In this document: positions 1 through 8,171 of the stretch, piece after piece
Layout: the number at the start of each line of letters is the position of its first letter
Position numbering within the stretch: the first letter of the stretch is position 1
DNA from: Streptomyces eurocidicus
Lineage (GTDB): Bacteria > Actinomycetota > Actinomycetes > Streptomycetales > Streptomycetaceae
Reading direction: 5' to 3'
Length of the DNA: 64,000 bases
Assembly: GCF_002891295.1 (NCBI RefSeq)
Contig: NZ_LGUI01000001.1
Coordinates: 558,001-622,000, forward strand
Notes under the pieces: generated by a model
The model's database searches: none
What the model was told of the DNA's origin: nothing
Seen by the model: the letters and a program-made list of their open reading frames with translations, nothing else
Made by a program: the position numbers and the translations under genes

Positions 1-246
1 AGGGCATGCTCAAACGGGCTGACGGCGGGGAGCGTACCCAGATCGAAGGCCCCTGAGGAGGTCCACTCCACGGTCATAGGGCTGCAACCACCCGTCTGCC
101 GTCAGATCGAAAGTCACGCTCCGGCAAAGGCGCCTTCGACCCCTTCTTCGACACTTAAAGCCAGGATGACAAAGAGCGTCCAAGCAAGCACGCACCGTCG
201 ATAAAAACCGTCAACTGCCATCAGGTGCCATCAAGAAATGAAAACA
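1..246. other. Left-edge region without a convincing complete gene
   Basis: I see no complete gene here. On the plus strand a reading frame entering from the left edge ends at a TGA at 54-56, with C-terminal residues GMLKRADGGERTQIEGP. It could be the tail of a gene lying outside the window, but it is too short to identify. The rest, up to the hairpin at 247, shows no coding pattern I trust; a 61-codon minus-strand frame (10-195) has no recognisable motif. Confidence 0.3.
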
Positions 247-275
247 AGAAGGGTGGCACGGAGTGCCACCCTTCT
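247..275. terminator. Perfect hairpin downstream of dusB
   Basis: A perfect 13-bp stem (AGAAGGGTGGCAC and its complement) with a 3-nt loop lies about 70 bp past the dusB stop codon. It is flanked by an A-rich stretch at 238-246 that would read as a U-run for transcripts from the minus strand. It is therefore a good intrinsic terminator for dusB, and could also stop a plus-strand transcript entering from the left. Confidence 0.75.
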
Positions 276-346
276 GAAGATGCAGACCGGCTTCAGTCGC
301 TCATCTGAGCGCACCCCTGATCAGGGGTGGCGAGAATCACGCGCCC

Positions 347-1507
347 TCAGCCGCCGGAAGTGTCAAGTTCGGCGTCCGCGCTCACGGCCACACAGGCGTA
401 CGGATCGTCCAGCCAGCCCTCCGGGAGAACCACCCGGTCGCGGCCGGACGTGCGGCCACGGGGGCCGTCCGCGCCGGCGGGCCACGCCTGGTCCAAATCG
501 AGCTCGCTCAGAAGAGCGCCCAGTTCGTCCAGGGATGAGGCGATTGCCAGCTTCTTCCGCATGTCCGAGCCGACCGAGAAGCCCTTGGTGTACCAGGCGA
601 CGTGCTTGCGGAAGTCGATGACACCGCGCTCCTCGCTCTCCAGCCACTCCCCCAGCAGCCGCGCGTGGCGCACCATCACGGCGGCCACCTCGCGGAACGT
701 GGGCGCCGTGGGCGCCCCGCCGTGCTCGAAGGCGGCCACCAGGTCGCCGAAGAGCCAGGGGCGGCCCAGGCAGCCGCGGCCGACGACCACGCCGTCGCAA
801 CCCGTCTCGCGCACCATCCGCACGGCGTCCTCCGCCGACCAGATGTCGCCGTTCCCGAGGACCGGTATCTCCGGCACGGACTCCTTCAGCCGGGCGATGG
901 AGTCCCAGTCGGCCGTGCCGCCGTAGTGCTGGGCGGCCGTGCGGCCGTGCAGCGCGATGGCCGTGACGCCCTCGTCGACCGCGATCCGCCCGGCCTCCAG
1001 GTAGGTCATGTGGTCGTCGTCGATGCCCTTGCGCATCTTCATGGTGACCGGCAGGGGGCCGGCGTTGCCGACCGCCTCGCGCAGGATCGCGCGCATGAGG
1101 TTGCGCTTGTACGGCATCGCGGCGCCGCCGCCCTTGCGGGTGACCTTGGGGACCGGGCAGCCGAAGTTCAGGTCGATGTGGTCGGCCAGGTCCTCGTCCA
1201 CGATCATGCGGACGGCCCGGCCGACGGTCTCCGGGTCGACCCCGTAGAGCTGGATCGAGCGCGGCTTCTCCGAGGCGTCGAAGTGGATCAGCCGCATCGT
1301 CTTGGCGTCCCGCTCGACGAGCGCCCGCGTGGTGATCATCTCGCTGACGAAGATGCCCTTGCCGCCCGAGAACTCCCGGCACAGCGTGCGGAACGGCGCG
1401 TTGGTGATGCCCGCCATGGGGGCCAGCACCACCGGCGGCCACAGGGTGTGCGGGCCGATGGAGAGCGGCGCGAACGGCGAGCCGGCGTCATTGGTCATAC
1501 CTCCCAT
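347..1507 (-). CDS. dusB: tRNA-dihydrouridine synthase, DusB type
   Basis: FMN-dependent enzyme that reduces specific uridines in the tRNA D-loop to dihydrouridine. The 386-aa product has the full TIM-barrel family pattern: LAPMAGITNAPFR near the N-terminus (residues 28-40), the signature NFGCPVPKVTRKGGGAA with the catalytic cysteine at about residue 117, MKMRKG, and the FMN-phosphate region GNGDIWS and VVVGRGCLGRPW. The length is normal for actinobacterial members. An alternative ATG three codons downstream has a GGAGG almost touching it, which is too close, so I prefer the upstream start. It is transcribed away from the divergent MFS gene and ends before the hairpin at 247-275. Confidence 0.93.
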   Translation of the reverse strand: MGGMTNDAGSPFAPLSIGPHTLWPPVVLAPMAGITNAPFRTLCREFSGGKGIFVSEMITTRALVERDAKTMRLIHFDASEKPRSIQLYGVDPETVGRAVRMIVDEDLADHIDLNFGCPVPKVTRKGGGAAMPYKRNLMRAILREAVGNAGPLPVTMKMRKGIDDDHMTYLEAGRIAVDEGVTAIALHGRTAAQHYGGTADWDSIARLKESVPEIPVLGNGDIWSAEDAVRMVRETGCDGVVVGRGCLGRPWLFGDLVAAFEHGGAPTAPTFREVAAVMVRHARLLGEWLESEERGVIDFRKHVAWYTKGFSVGSDMRKKLAIASSLDELGALLSELDLDQAWPAGADGPRGRTSGRDRVVLPEGWLDDPYACVAVSADAELDTSGG

Positions 1508-1551
1508 TGTCCCGTACCGCTCCGGCTCCTCCGGCTGTAGGCTGAAATTAA

Positions 1552-1565
1552 TTGGACTCGTACAA
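1552..1565. promoter_or_regulatory. MarR-like operator upstream of the MFS/marR pair
   Basis: TTGGAC and GTACAA form a near-perfect 14-bp palindrome (one mismatch, 2-nt centre). It lies just upstream of the ATG at 1585 and next to the AT-rich stretch AAATTAATT. Position and symmetry suit autoregulation by the MarR protein at 3039-3497. A TTG at 1552 could open a longer reading frame, but it would put the operator inside the gene; I read this as promoter DNA. Binding is inferred. Confidence 0.45.
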
Positions 1566-1584
1566 CTACTTCTGGTGGTGCCGT

Positions 1585-3042
1585 ATGACGGAGCCCTCCG
1601 TACCGGCCGGCGACCCCGCCGATGGACCGGCCGCTCCCCTCTCCTCCCGCAGGCGCCTGCTGGTGCTGGCCATCTGCTGCACCAGCCTGCTGATCGTGAG
1701 CCTCGACAACACGATCCTCAACGTGGCCCTGCCGTCCATGCGGCGGGATCTCCACACCTCGATCGCCGGCCTCCAGTGGACGATCGACGCCTACACGCTC
1801 GTCCTCGCCTCGCTGCTGATGCTGGCCGGCTCGACCGCGGACCGGATCGGCCGCAGACGGATATTCCAGACCGGCCTCGTGCTGTTCGCCCTCGGCTCGC
1901 TGCTGTGCAGCCTGGCACCGAGCCTGACGTGGCTGGTCGTCTTCCGGATGATCCAGGCCGTGGGCGGCTCGATGCTCAACCCCGTCGCCATGTCGATCAT
2001 CACCAACACCTTCACGGACCCCAGGGAGCGGGCCCGCGCGATCGGGGTGTGGGGCGGCGTCGTCGGCCTCAGCATGGCCGCCGGACCGATCGTGGGCGGC
2101 GCCCTCGTGGAGTCCGTCGGCTGGCGCTCGATCTTCTGGATCAACCTGCCGGTCGGCCTGGCGGCCCTGGTGATGACCGCCCGCTACGTCCCCGAGTCGC
2201 GCGCCCCCAGGCCGCGCCGGGTGGACCCGGTCGGCCAGCTGCTGGTGATCGCGCTGCTCGGCTCGGTGACGTACGGGATCATCGAGGGCGCCGCGGCGGG
2301 CTGGACCTCACCGCTGATCCTGGGCTGCTTCGCCGTCGGCGCCGGCTCGCTCGCCGGGCTGCTGGCCTACGAGCGGCGGCGCGCGGAGCCCCTCGTCGAG
2401 CTCGGGTTCTTCCGCAGCGCCCCGTTCAGCGGTGCCACGGTCATCGCGGTCAGCGCCTTCGCGGCGCTCGGCGGCTTCCTCTTCCTCAACACCCTCCACC
2501 TCCAGGACGACCGCGGTCTCTCGCCCCTCGACGCCGGGCTCTACATGCTGCCGATGGCCGTCATGTGCCTGGTCTTCGCGCCGGTCTCGGGCCGGCTGGT
2601 GGGCTCCCGGGGGCCCCGGCTGCCGCTGCTGCTCGCCGGAGCGGCGATGACGGCCAGCGGTGTGATGTTCGCGGGCTTCGACGCCTTCTCCTCCGACCTC
2701 ACGACGATCACCGCCTATGTGCTCTTCGGCATCGGCTTCGGCCTGGTCAACGCGCCGATAACGAACACGGCGGTCTCCGGTATGCCGCGCTCCCGGGCCG
2801 GGGTGGCCGCGGCGGTGGCGTCGACCAGCCGGCAGGTCGGCAGCGCGCTCGGCGTCGCCGTGATCGGCGCGGCGGTCGCCGCAGGGCTCCAGCTCACCGG
2901 CTGGTGGATCATCACCGGCTGCGGCGCGGCCGTCCTGCTGCTCGGTACGCTCACCACCGGCCGCTGGGCCGCCGGTACGGCCGAGCGGACGGCGGCCCGT
3001 CTCGACCTCGAACGGACCAGGATCCCGGTGACGACACCATGA
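1585..3042 (+). CDS. MFS drug efflux transporter, DHA2 (14-TM) family
   Basis: Proton-driven multidrug exporter of the EmrB/QacA type in the cytoplasmic membrane; substrate unknown. The 485-aa product carries the DHA2 motif LDNTILNVALPSM in TM1 and the loop motif GSTADRIGRRR (motif A region). About 14 hydrophobic segments are spread along the chain, with WRSIFWINLP at the end of the first half. It overlaps the following marR gene by four bases (ATGA), so the two are translationally coupled and the regulator probably controls the pump. An upstream in-frame TTG at 1552 is rejected because it overlaps the operator-like palindrome; ATG 1585 follows a weak GGTGGT. Confidence 0.88.
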   Translation: MTEPSVPAGDPADGPAAPLSSRRRLLVLAICCTSLLIVSLDNTILNVALPSMRRDLHTSIAGLQWTIDAYTLVLASLLMLAGSTADRIGRRRIFQTGLVLFALGSLLCSLAPSLTWLVVFRMIQAVGGSMLNPVAMSIITNTFTDPRERARAIGVWGGVVGLSMAAGPIVGGALVESVGWRSIFWINLPVGLAALVMTARYVPESRAPRPRRVDPVGQLLVIALLGSVTYGIIEGAAAGWTSPLILGCFAVGAGSLAGLLAYERRRAEPLVELGFFRSAPFSGATVIAVSAFAALGGFLFLNTLHLQDDRGLSPLDAGLYMLPMAVMCLVFAPVSGRLVGSRGPRLPLLLAGAAMTASGVMFAGFDAFSSDLTTITAYVLFGIGFGLVNAPITNTAVSGMPRSRAGVAAAVASTSRQVGSALGVAVIGAAVAAGLQLTGWWIITGCGAAVLLLGTLTTGRWAAGTAERTAARLDLERTRIPVTTP

Positions 3043-3497
3043 CCACGCACTCACCCCCACCCGCGCGGAACGCGGCCGCCGAGCGCGCCTGGGGCAGCCT
3101 CCGGCAGATCGTCCTCGGTGGCAACGAACGCCGCAAGGAGGTCGTCGAGGCGCTCGGCATGAGCTTCTTCCGCGTCAAGGCGCTCCGCAGGATCGCCCGG
3201 GAGCCCGTCGCCCTCCGCGATCTGGCGGACGAGCTGCTGACGGACCGTCCGTACACGACGCTCGTCGTGGCCGACCTCGCGGAGCGGGGCCTGGTCGAAC
3301 GCACGGCGAACCCGGTGGACCGGCGCTCGAAGATCGTCTCGGTGACGGCGGCGGGCAGGGCGGCGGCGGAACGGGCGGAACGGATACTGGGGGCGCCGCC
3401 GCCGGCGCTGCTGGCGCTGCCGGAGGAGGACCTGGCGGCGCTGGACCGCATCACCGCGCTCCTGGCGGGCGGCCCCCCGCACGGCCCCGGACGGTGA
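3039..3497 (+). CDS. MarR-family transcriptional regulator
   Basis: Winged-helix repressor, 152 aa. The core MarR pattern is clear: a recognition segment LRDLADELLTDRPYTTLVV followed by DLAERGLVERTANPVDRRSK, where the D-R-R-S-K wing contacts the DNA minor groove in this family, then VSVTAAGRAAAERAE. The start ATG overlaps the stop of the efflux gene (ATGA). Encoding the regulator downstream of and coupled to the pump is a common autoregulated arrangement; the likely target is the palindrome at 1552-1565. The ligand is unknown. Confidence 0.88.
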   Translation: MTTHSPPPARNAAAERAWGSLRQIVLGGNERRKEVVEALGMSFFRVKALRRIAREPVALRDLADELLTDRPYTTLVVADLAERGLVERTANPVDRRSKIVSVTAAGRAAAERAERILGAPPPALLALPEEDLAALDRITALLAGGPPHGPGR

Positions 3498-3557
3498 CGG
3501 AGCCGCCGGCCGCCGCGGGAGTCGCCCGCGGGCCGGCCCGGCGGCACCCTCACCGCC

Positions 3558-4385
3558 TTACCGCAGCAGCTCCAGCCGTTCCCGCGTCGTCTCGTCCGCC
3601 GGGACGAACGTCACCAGCCGCGCCCCCGACTGCGGGCCCACCCACAGGCTCGTGAGGTTCAGCCGCAGCAGCCCGGCCTCGGGGTGCTGGAACACCCGGG
3701 CCGTGCGGGCCGTCGGCGGCGCCACCTCATGGCGGGCCCAGAGCGCCCGGAATTCGGGCGACGCGTCGAGCAACCTCTTGAGCAGGCAGTTCCACGCCGG
3801 GTCGGCGATGTGCTCGGCCATGGAGGCCCGGAACTTCGCGGCCATCGACTGGATCACCTCCGGCCGGTCCACGAACGTGTCGCCGATCCGGGGGTGGGTG
3901 AAGGCGAGCCACAAGCAGTTGTGCTCCTCGACGGGCAGCGAGTCGAGGCCGCCCATCAGCCGCCCGTACGCACGGTTGTAGGCGCGGATGTCGTAGCGGG
4001 CGTTCTGGACGCACGCGGGGAACGGCTCCAGGCGCTCCAGCATCATCCGCAGCTGTTCCGAGACGCCCAGGCAGGTCGTGTCGGGCATCGGATCGGCCGT
4101 CTCCGCGAGGGCGAAGAGGTGGCTGCGCTCGACGCGGTCGAGCATCAGGGCGCGCGCGATGGAGTCGAGGACCTGCGCCGACACCTTGATGTCGCGCGCC
4201 TGCTCCAGCCACGTGTACCAGGTGACGCCGACGGCGGCGAGGTGGGCGACCTCCTCGCGGCGCAGCCCGGGGGTGCGGCGGCGGGGGCCGCGCGGCAGCC
4301 CGGCCTGCTCCGGGGTGACGCGCTCGCGGCGGCTGCGCAGGAAGGCCGCGAGCTCGCCGCGGCGCGCGTCGGCGGCGCCGGGCAC
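3558..4385 (-). CDS. XRE-family regulator with MmyB-type ligand-binding domain
   Basis: DNA-binding regulator of about 275 aa from a GTG start. The N-terminal helix-turn-helix carries the family signature TPGLRREEVAHLAAVGVTWY followed by WLEQARDIKVSAQVLDSIARAL. The C-terminal MmyB-like domain contains YDIRAYNRAYGRLMG and the late segment HPEAGLLRLNLTSLW. It is divergent from the MFS gene at 4564 and likely regulates it. The 5' end is uncertain. A well-placed ATG with GGAGG upstream (4453 or 4462) is in another frame and would need a one-base shift in the GC-rich stretch near 4390-4440, so either GTG 4385 is the start or there is a frameshift. Confidence 0.8.
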   Translation of the reverse strand: MPGAADARRGELAAFLRSRRERVTPEQAGLPRGPRRRTPGLRREEVAHLAAVGVTWYTWLEQARDIKVSAQVLDSIARALMLDRVERSHLFALAETADPMPDTTCLGVSEQLRMMLERLEPFPACVQNARYDIRAYNRAYGRLMGGLDSLPVEEHNCLWLAFTHPRIGDTFVDRPEVIQSMAAKFRASMAEHIADPAWNCLLKRLLDASPEFRALWARHEVAPPTARTARVFQHPEAGLLRLNLTSLWVGPQSGARLVTFVPADETTRERLELLR

Positions 4386-4492
4386 GGCGTGCGGGGCGTA
4401 GGGAGCGGCCGGAGCGGGGCGGGGGCGGGGAGGGGCCGGGTCTCCTGCAACATCGTGGTCATGCCTCCAGCGTGCGGGGCGCGCGGTCCCCG

Positions 4493-4537
4493 TTCCAGGT
4501 AGTACTTGTACCAGGATAAAGAGGCTCTGGTACCAGG
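4493..4537. promoter_or_regulatory. Divergent promoter/operator region with repeated GTACCAGG
   Basis: Between the XRE regulator and the MFS gene the octamer GTACCAGG occurs at 4508-4515 and 4530-4537. The spacing is 22 bp, two helical turns, placing both on the same DNA face. A related TTCCAGGTAGTACTTG lies just before. This fits cooperative binding by the neighbouring regulator. It is a pattern-based inference only. Confidence 0.4.
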
Positions 4538-4563
4538 CTGGGACCCACGGCATCGTCCTCCTC

Positions 4564-6021
4564 GTGAGCGATACCCGAACCACCCCCCTTGCCCCCGCGG
4601 CGGCCACCACCGCCGCCCCCGTACGACCGCCGGCCCCGGCGCCGGGCCTGAGCGCGCTCGGCCTGATCACCGTGCTGACCGGCGCGGCGCTGCCGATGCT
4701 GGACTTCTTCATCGTCAACGTCGCGCTGCCCACCATCGACCACGATCTGCACGCGGGCCCGGCCATGCTGGAGATGGTCGTCGGCGGCTACGGCGTCGCG
4801 TACGCCGTGCTGCTCGTCCTCGGCGGGCGGCTGGGCGACATGGTGGGGCGCAAGCGGCTGTTCCTGTGGGGCACCGCGGCGTTCGGCGTGACGTCGGTGG
4901 CCTGCGGTCTGGCGCCGGACGCGTGGTCGCTGGTGGTGGCCCGGATCGCGCAGGGCGCCGCGTCGGCCCTGATGCTGCCGCAGGTGCTGGCGACGATCCA
5001 GGCGACGACCGCCGGCGCGCGCCGCACCAAGGCACTGAGCCTGTACAGCTGCACGGCGGGCGTCGCGGCCTCGGTCGGGCAGGTGCTCGGCGGGGTGCTG
5101 GTGTCGGTGGACGTGCTGGGCACCGGCTGGCGCTCCATCTTCCTGGTGAACGCCCCGGTGGCCGTGGTGGCGCTGGTGCTGGCGGTGCGGGCGGTCCCGG
5201 AGACTCGCTCGGAGCACCCGACCCGCGTGGACGTACGCGGCACCCTGCTGCTGACGGTGTCGCTGGTCTCGCTGCTGGTGCCGCTGACGGAGGGCCGGTC
5301 GACGGGCTGGCCGGTGTGGTCGTGGGTGCTGCTGGCCGTGTTCCCGGTGTCGGCGGTCGCCTTCGCGGTGGTGGAACGGCGCGAGGAGGCCGCCGGGCGG
5401 ACGCCGCTGATACCGCCGTCGCTGCTGCGGATCCACTCGGTGCGCAGCGGGCTGGCGGTGATCGTGCCGTTCTCCATCGGCTGGGGCGGCTTCATGTTCG
5501 TCGTCGCGGTGGTGCTCCAGGAGGGGCTGCGGCTGGGTCCGATGGCGGCCGGGCTGGCACTGGTGCCGATCTCCCTGGCCTTCCTGGCCGGCTCGCTGGC
5601 CGGGCCCCGGCTCGCGGCCCGGTACGGGCGCGGCGTGGTGACGGCGGGGACGCTGCTCCAGGCGGCCGGGCTGGTGGGCCTGGCCGCGACCTTCCACTGG
5701 GGCTGGGACGGGCTGGGCGCCGTGGGCCCGGCACCGGCGCTGGCGGTGCAGGGGCTGGGCCAGGGGCTGCTGTTCCCCGTGGCGATCCGGGCCGTGCTGA
5801 GCGAGGTGCCCGTGGCCCAGGCGGGTGTGGGCGGCGGGGTGATGACCACGACGCAGCAGGCGTTCATGGCGCTGGGTGTGGCCACGCTCGGCTCGCTCTT
5901 CCTGTCCCTCGCCGGGTCCATGGGGATGCGGGACGCGGTGGTGGTGACGCTCGGGGTGCAGCTGGTGACGGTGGTGATCACGGCGCTGCTGAGTCTGCGG
6001 CTGCCGCGGAAACTGGCCTGA
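4564..6021 (+). CDS. MFS drug efflux transporter, DHA2 (14-TM) family
   Basis: Second DHA2-type exporter in the window, 485 aa with a GTG start. The diagnostic segment LDFFIVNVALPTIDHDL lies in TM1, the motif-A-like GGRLGDMVGRKRLF follows, and WRSIFLVNAPV marks the mid-protein loop. Around 14 hydrophobic segments are visible. It is divergently transcribed from the XRE/MmyB regulator, a common arrangement for inducible efflux pumps. It ends just before a strong hairpin terminator. The substrate cannot be predicted. Confidence 0.88.
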   Translation: MSDTRTTPLAPAAATTAAPVRPPAPAPGLSALGLITVLTGAALPMLDFFIVNVALPTIDHDLHAGPAMLEMVVGGYGVAYAVLLVLGGRLGDMVGRKRLFLWGTAAFGVTSVACGLAPDAWSLVVARIAQGAASALMLPQVLATIQATTAGARRTKALSLYSCTAGVAASVGQVLGGVLVSVDVLGTGWRSIFLVNAPVAVVALVLAVRAVPETRSEHPTRVDVRGTLLLTVSLVSLLVPLTEGRSTGWPVWSWVLLAVFPVSAVAFAVVERREEAAGRTPLIPPSLLRIHSVRSGLAVIVPFSIGWGGFMFVVAVVLQEGLRLGPMAAGLALVPISLAFLAGSLAGPRLAARYGRGVVTAGTLLQAAGLVGLAATFHWGWDGLGAVGPAPALAVQGLGQGLLFPVAIRAVLSEVPVAQAGVGGGVMTTTQQAFMALGVATLGSLFLSLAGSMGMRDAVVVTLGVQLVTVVITALLSLRLPRKLA

Positions 6022-6026
6022 AATCA

Positions 6027-6056
6027 CCGCCGGGCCCCCGCACCGGGGCCCGGCGG
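6027..6056 (+). terminator. GC-rich hairpin after the MFS gene
   Basis: Perfect 12-bp stem CCGCCGGGCCCC with its complement and a 6-nt loop, beginning six bases past the MFS stop codon. There is no U-tract, as is usual for Streptomyces terminators. Confidence 0.7.
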
Positions 6057-6069
6057 CCTCCTTCGCGAC

Positions 6070-6111
6070 ACACATGGAATGACAGATATTGAAATCTGTC
6101 ATTCCATGTGT
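6070..6111. promoter_or_regulatory. Perfect 18-bp inverted repeat, probable TetR operator
   Basis: Left arm ACACATGGAATGACAGAT (6070-6087) and an exact reverse complement (6094-6111) flank a 6-nt AT-rich centre. It is far more AT-rich than the surroundings and lies about 60 bp upstream of the aldo/keto reductase start, in the only space available for its promoter. Size and symmetry fit an operator for a dimeric TetR repressor; the candidate is the TetR encoded downstream at 7414-7992. Binding is inferred. Confidence 0.6.
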
Positions 6112-6172
6112 CACTCTTCCTGTGTACGCACTCCGCCGTACGCACTTCCGCAGCCCCGCGAAGGAGTCCCCC

Positions 6173-7177
6173 GTGCTGCACCGCACCCTCGGCACCACCG
6201 GCCCCCAGGTTTCCGCTCTCGGTCTCGGCGCGATGGGCATGTCCGCCCTCTACGGCGAGGCCGACCGCGCCGAGTCGATCGCCACCATCCACGCCGCCCT
6301 CGACGCAGGCGTCACCCTGATCGACACCGGCGACTTCTACGGCATGGGCCACAACGAACTGCTCATCAACGAAGCCCTGCGCACCGCCCCGGCGGGCGCC
6401 CGCGAGAAGGCCCTCACCAGCGTCAAGTTCGGTGCGCTGCGCACCGTCGAGGGCGGCTTCACCGGCGTCGACGGCAGCCCGAACGCGGTGAAGAACTTCG
6501 CCGCGTACTCGCTCCAGCGCCTCGGCACCGACCACATCGACGTCTACCGCCTCGCGCGGCTCGACCCGAACGTCCCGATCGAGGAGACCGTCGGCGCCAT
6601 CGCCGAGCTGGTCGAGGCCGGTCATGTCCGGCACATCGGCCTCTCCGAGGTGAACGCCGAGACGATCCGCCGGGCCGCCGCCGTGGCCCCGATCGCCGAC
6701 CTCCAGATCGAGTACTCGCTGATCTCTCGCGGCATCGAGAAGGAGATCCTGCCGACCGTCCGCGAGCTGGGCATCGGCGTCACCGCGTACGGCGTCCTCT
6801 CGCGCGGCCTGATCAGCGGCCACTTCACCCGGGACCGGCAGCTCGCCGCGAACGACTTCCGCGGCATGAGCCCGCGCTTCCAGGGCGAGAACCTCCGGCA
6901 CAACCTCGACCTGGTCGACGCCCTCCGCGAGATCGCCGAGGCGAAGGGCGCGACCGTCGCCCAGACCGCCATCGCCTGGGTCCTGGCCCAGGGCGAGGAC
7001 ATCGTCCCGCTGGTCGGCGCCCGCCGCCGCGACCGCCTCACCGAGGCGCTCGGCGCGCTGGACGTCCACCTGGACGCGCAGGACCTCGCCGCCATCGAGC
7101 GAGCGGTCCCGCCGGGCGCCGCAGCCGGCGACCGCTACCCGACCGACCAGATGGCCCACCTCGACAGCGAGCGGTAG
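6173..7177 (+). CDS. Aldo/keto reductase, AKR13-like
   Basis: NADPH-dependent oxidoreductase with a TIM-barrel fold, 334 aa. The start is a GTG six bases after a strong AAGGAG. Visible family elements are LGLGAMGMS, LIDTGDFYGMG with the catalytic Asp and Tyr (about residues 51 and 56), the Lys in TSVKFG, and the C-terminal cofactor-binding IVPLVGARRRDRL. The fourth tetrad residue, normally His in the QHRVD-type motif, aligns with Ala in RLARLDPNVPIE, so catalysis may differ from classical members. It is likely controlled by the palindrome at 6070-6111 and the TetR gene that follows. The substrate is unknown. Confidence 0.88.
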   Translation: MLHRTLGTTGPQVSALGLGAMGMSALYGEADRAESIATIHAALDAGVTLIDTGDFYGMGHNELLINEALRTAPAGAREKALTSVKFGALRTVEGGFTGVDGSPNAVKNFAAYSLQRLGTDHIDVYRLARLDPNVPIEETVGAIAELVEAGHVRHIGLSEVNAETIRRAAAVAPIADLQIEYSLISRGIEKEILPTVRELGIGVTAYGVLSRGLISGHFTRDRQLAANDFRGMSPRFQGENLRHNLDLVDALREIAEAKGATVAQTAIAWVLAQGEDIVPLVGARRRDRLTEALGALDVHLDAQDLAAIERAVPPGAAAGDRYPTDQMAHLDSER

Positions 7178-7185
7178 ACAGACCT

Positions 7186-7224
7186 GGTTGTGGGCAGGCG
7201 CTCCCGGACGGTTGTGGGCAGGCG
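7186..7224 (+). repeat. Short direct repeat GGTTGTGGGCAGGCG
   Basis: The 15-mer GGTTGTGGGCAGGCG occurs at 7186-7200 and 7210-7224 (24-bp period) right after the reductase stop. A GC-rich potential hairpin follows (CTGGGGGCACCCCCGG, 7236 onward). The 236-bp gap to the tetR start holds no gene and seems to be repeat-derived intergenic DNA. Confidence 0.55.
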
Positions 7225-7413
7225 TTCCGCAAGGGCTGGGGGCACCCCCGGCCGAAGGTTGGGGGAGGGTGGGCACAACCCACCCACCGGCCCGCACCCG
7301 CCCACGAGACGGCCAGCCCACCCGGGCCCCGGCCCACCCCGGCCGGGTACGGTCGCTACCAGGCGCCGCGCCCGCCGCGCGCCACCCCCGTCCCGAAAGG
7401 ACCCCACCCCCCG

Positions 7414-7992
7414 ATGCCCGAGCCGCTGACCCCCACCCGCATCCTGGAAGCCACCGAAGACGTCCTCCGCCGCTTCGGCCCGGCGAAGGCCACCGTCGTC
7501 GACGTGGCACGGGCCCTGGGCGTCAGCCACGGCAGCGTCTACCGCCACTTCGGCAGCAAGGCCGCGCTCCGCGAGGCCGTGACCCAGCGCTGGCTGGACC
7601 AGTCGCACACCACGCTGTCCGCCGTCGCCGACGCGGAGGGCCCGGCCGGGCCCCGGCTGCGCGAGTGGCTCGCCGCCCTCTTCGCCGCGAAGCGGCGCAA
7701 GGCGGGTGACGACCCGGAGCTCTTCGCCACGTACATGGTCCTCGTCGGTGAGAACAGCGGCGTCGTCGAGCGGCACATCGAGACGATGATCGAGCAGCTG
7801 GCCCGCATCGTGGGGAGCGGTGTCCGCGACGGCGAGTTCCGCGCGGCGGACCCGGCGGCGACGGCGCGGGCGCTGTGGGACGCGACGAACCGTTTCCACG
7901 ACCCGGCGTACGCGGCGGAGTGGTCCCGCCCGGGGATCGACGAGGCGTTCGAGGTCGTGTGCGACCTGGTCCTGCGGGGTCTGCGGGCGTAA
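7414..7992 (+). CDS. TetR-family transcriptional regulator
   Basis: Dimeric repressor of 192 aa; ATG preceded by GAAAGG at 7395. The N-terminal HTH is clear: ILEATEDVLRRFGPAKATVV, then DVARALGVSHGSVYRHFGSK with the typical recognition helix and a Lys at its end. The C-terminal half is the ligand-binding domain (WLAALFAAKRRKAGDDPELF and following helices). It follows the aldo/keto reductase on the same strand; the perfect palindrome upstream of that gene is the likely operator. It is followed by the first copy of the dispersed palindromic repeat. Confidence 0.88.
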   Translation: MPEPLTPTRILEATEDVLRRFGPAKATVVDVARALGVSHGSVYRHFGSKAALREAVTQRWLDQSHTTLSAVADAEGPAGPRLREWLAALFAAKRRKAGDDPELFATYMVLVGENSGVVERHIETMIEQLARIVGSGVRDGEFRAADPAATARALWDATNRFHDPAYAAEWSRPGIDEAFEVVCDLVLRGLRA

Positions 7993-8006
7993 GCGCCTAC
8001 GGCGCT

Positions 8007-8060
8007 TGTCCTCGATCGCCGGACGGGCTGGAAAATCCAGCCCGTCCGGCGCTTGAGGAC
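8007..8060. repeat. Dispersed palindromic terminator-like repeat, copy 1
   Basis: Core GCCGGACGGGCTGG with its inverted complement around an AT-rich loop, flanked by the outer arms TGTCCTCGA and TTGAGGAC. It lies just after the tetR stop codon and ahead of the convergent response-regulator gene, so it probably acts as a bidirectional terminator. Four more copies occur at 17651, 28836, 30732 and 42555. Confidence 0.8.
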
Positions 8061-8171
8061 CGGGGTCCGGGGCAGAGCCCCTCACACGGCGGAGCCGCAC
8101 ATCGGATGCGGCGGGAAGGGTCGGGCAGGGGAAAGCCCCCGGCACGGACCCCACCGACGCCACCCCACCCC

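Noticed and set aside
7178..7413. Small gene between the aldo/keto reductase and tetR
   Set aside because: The region is repeat-derived GC-rich DNA with no motif and no ribosome site for its open frames.
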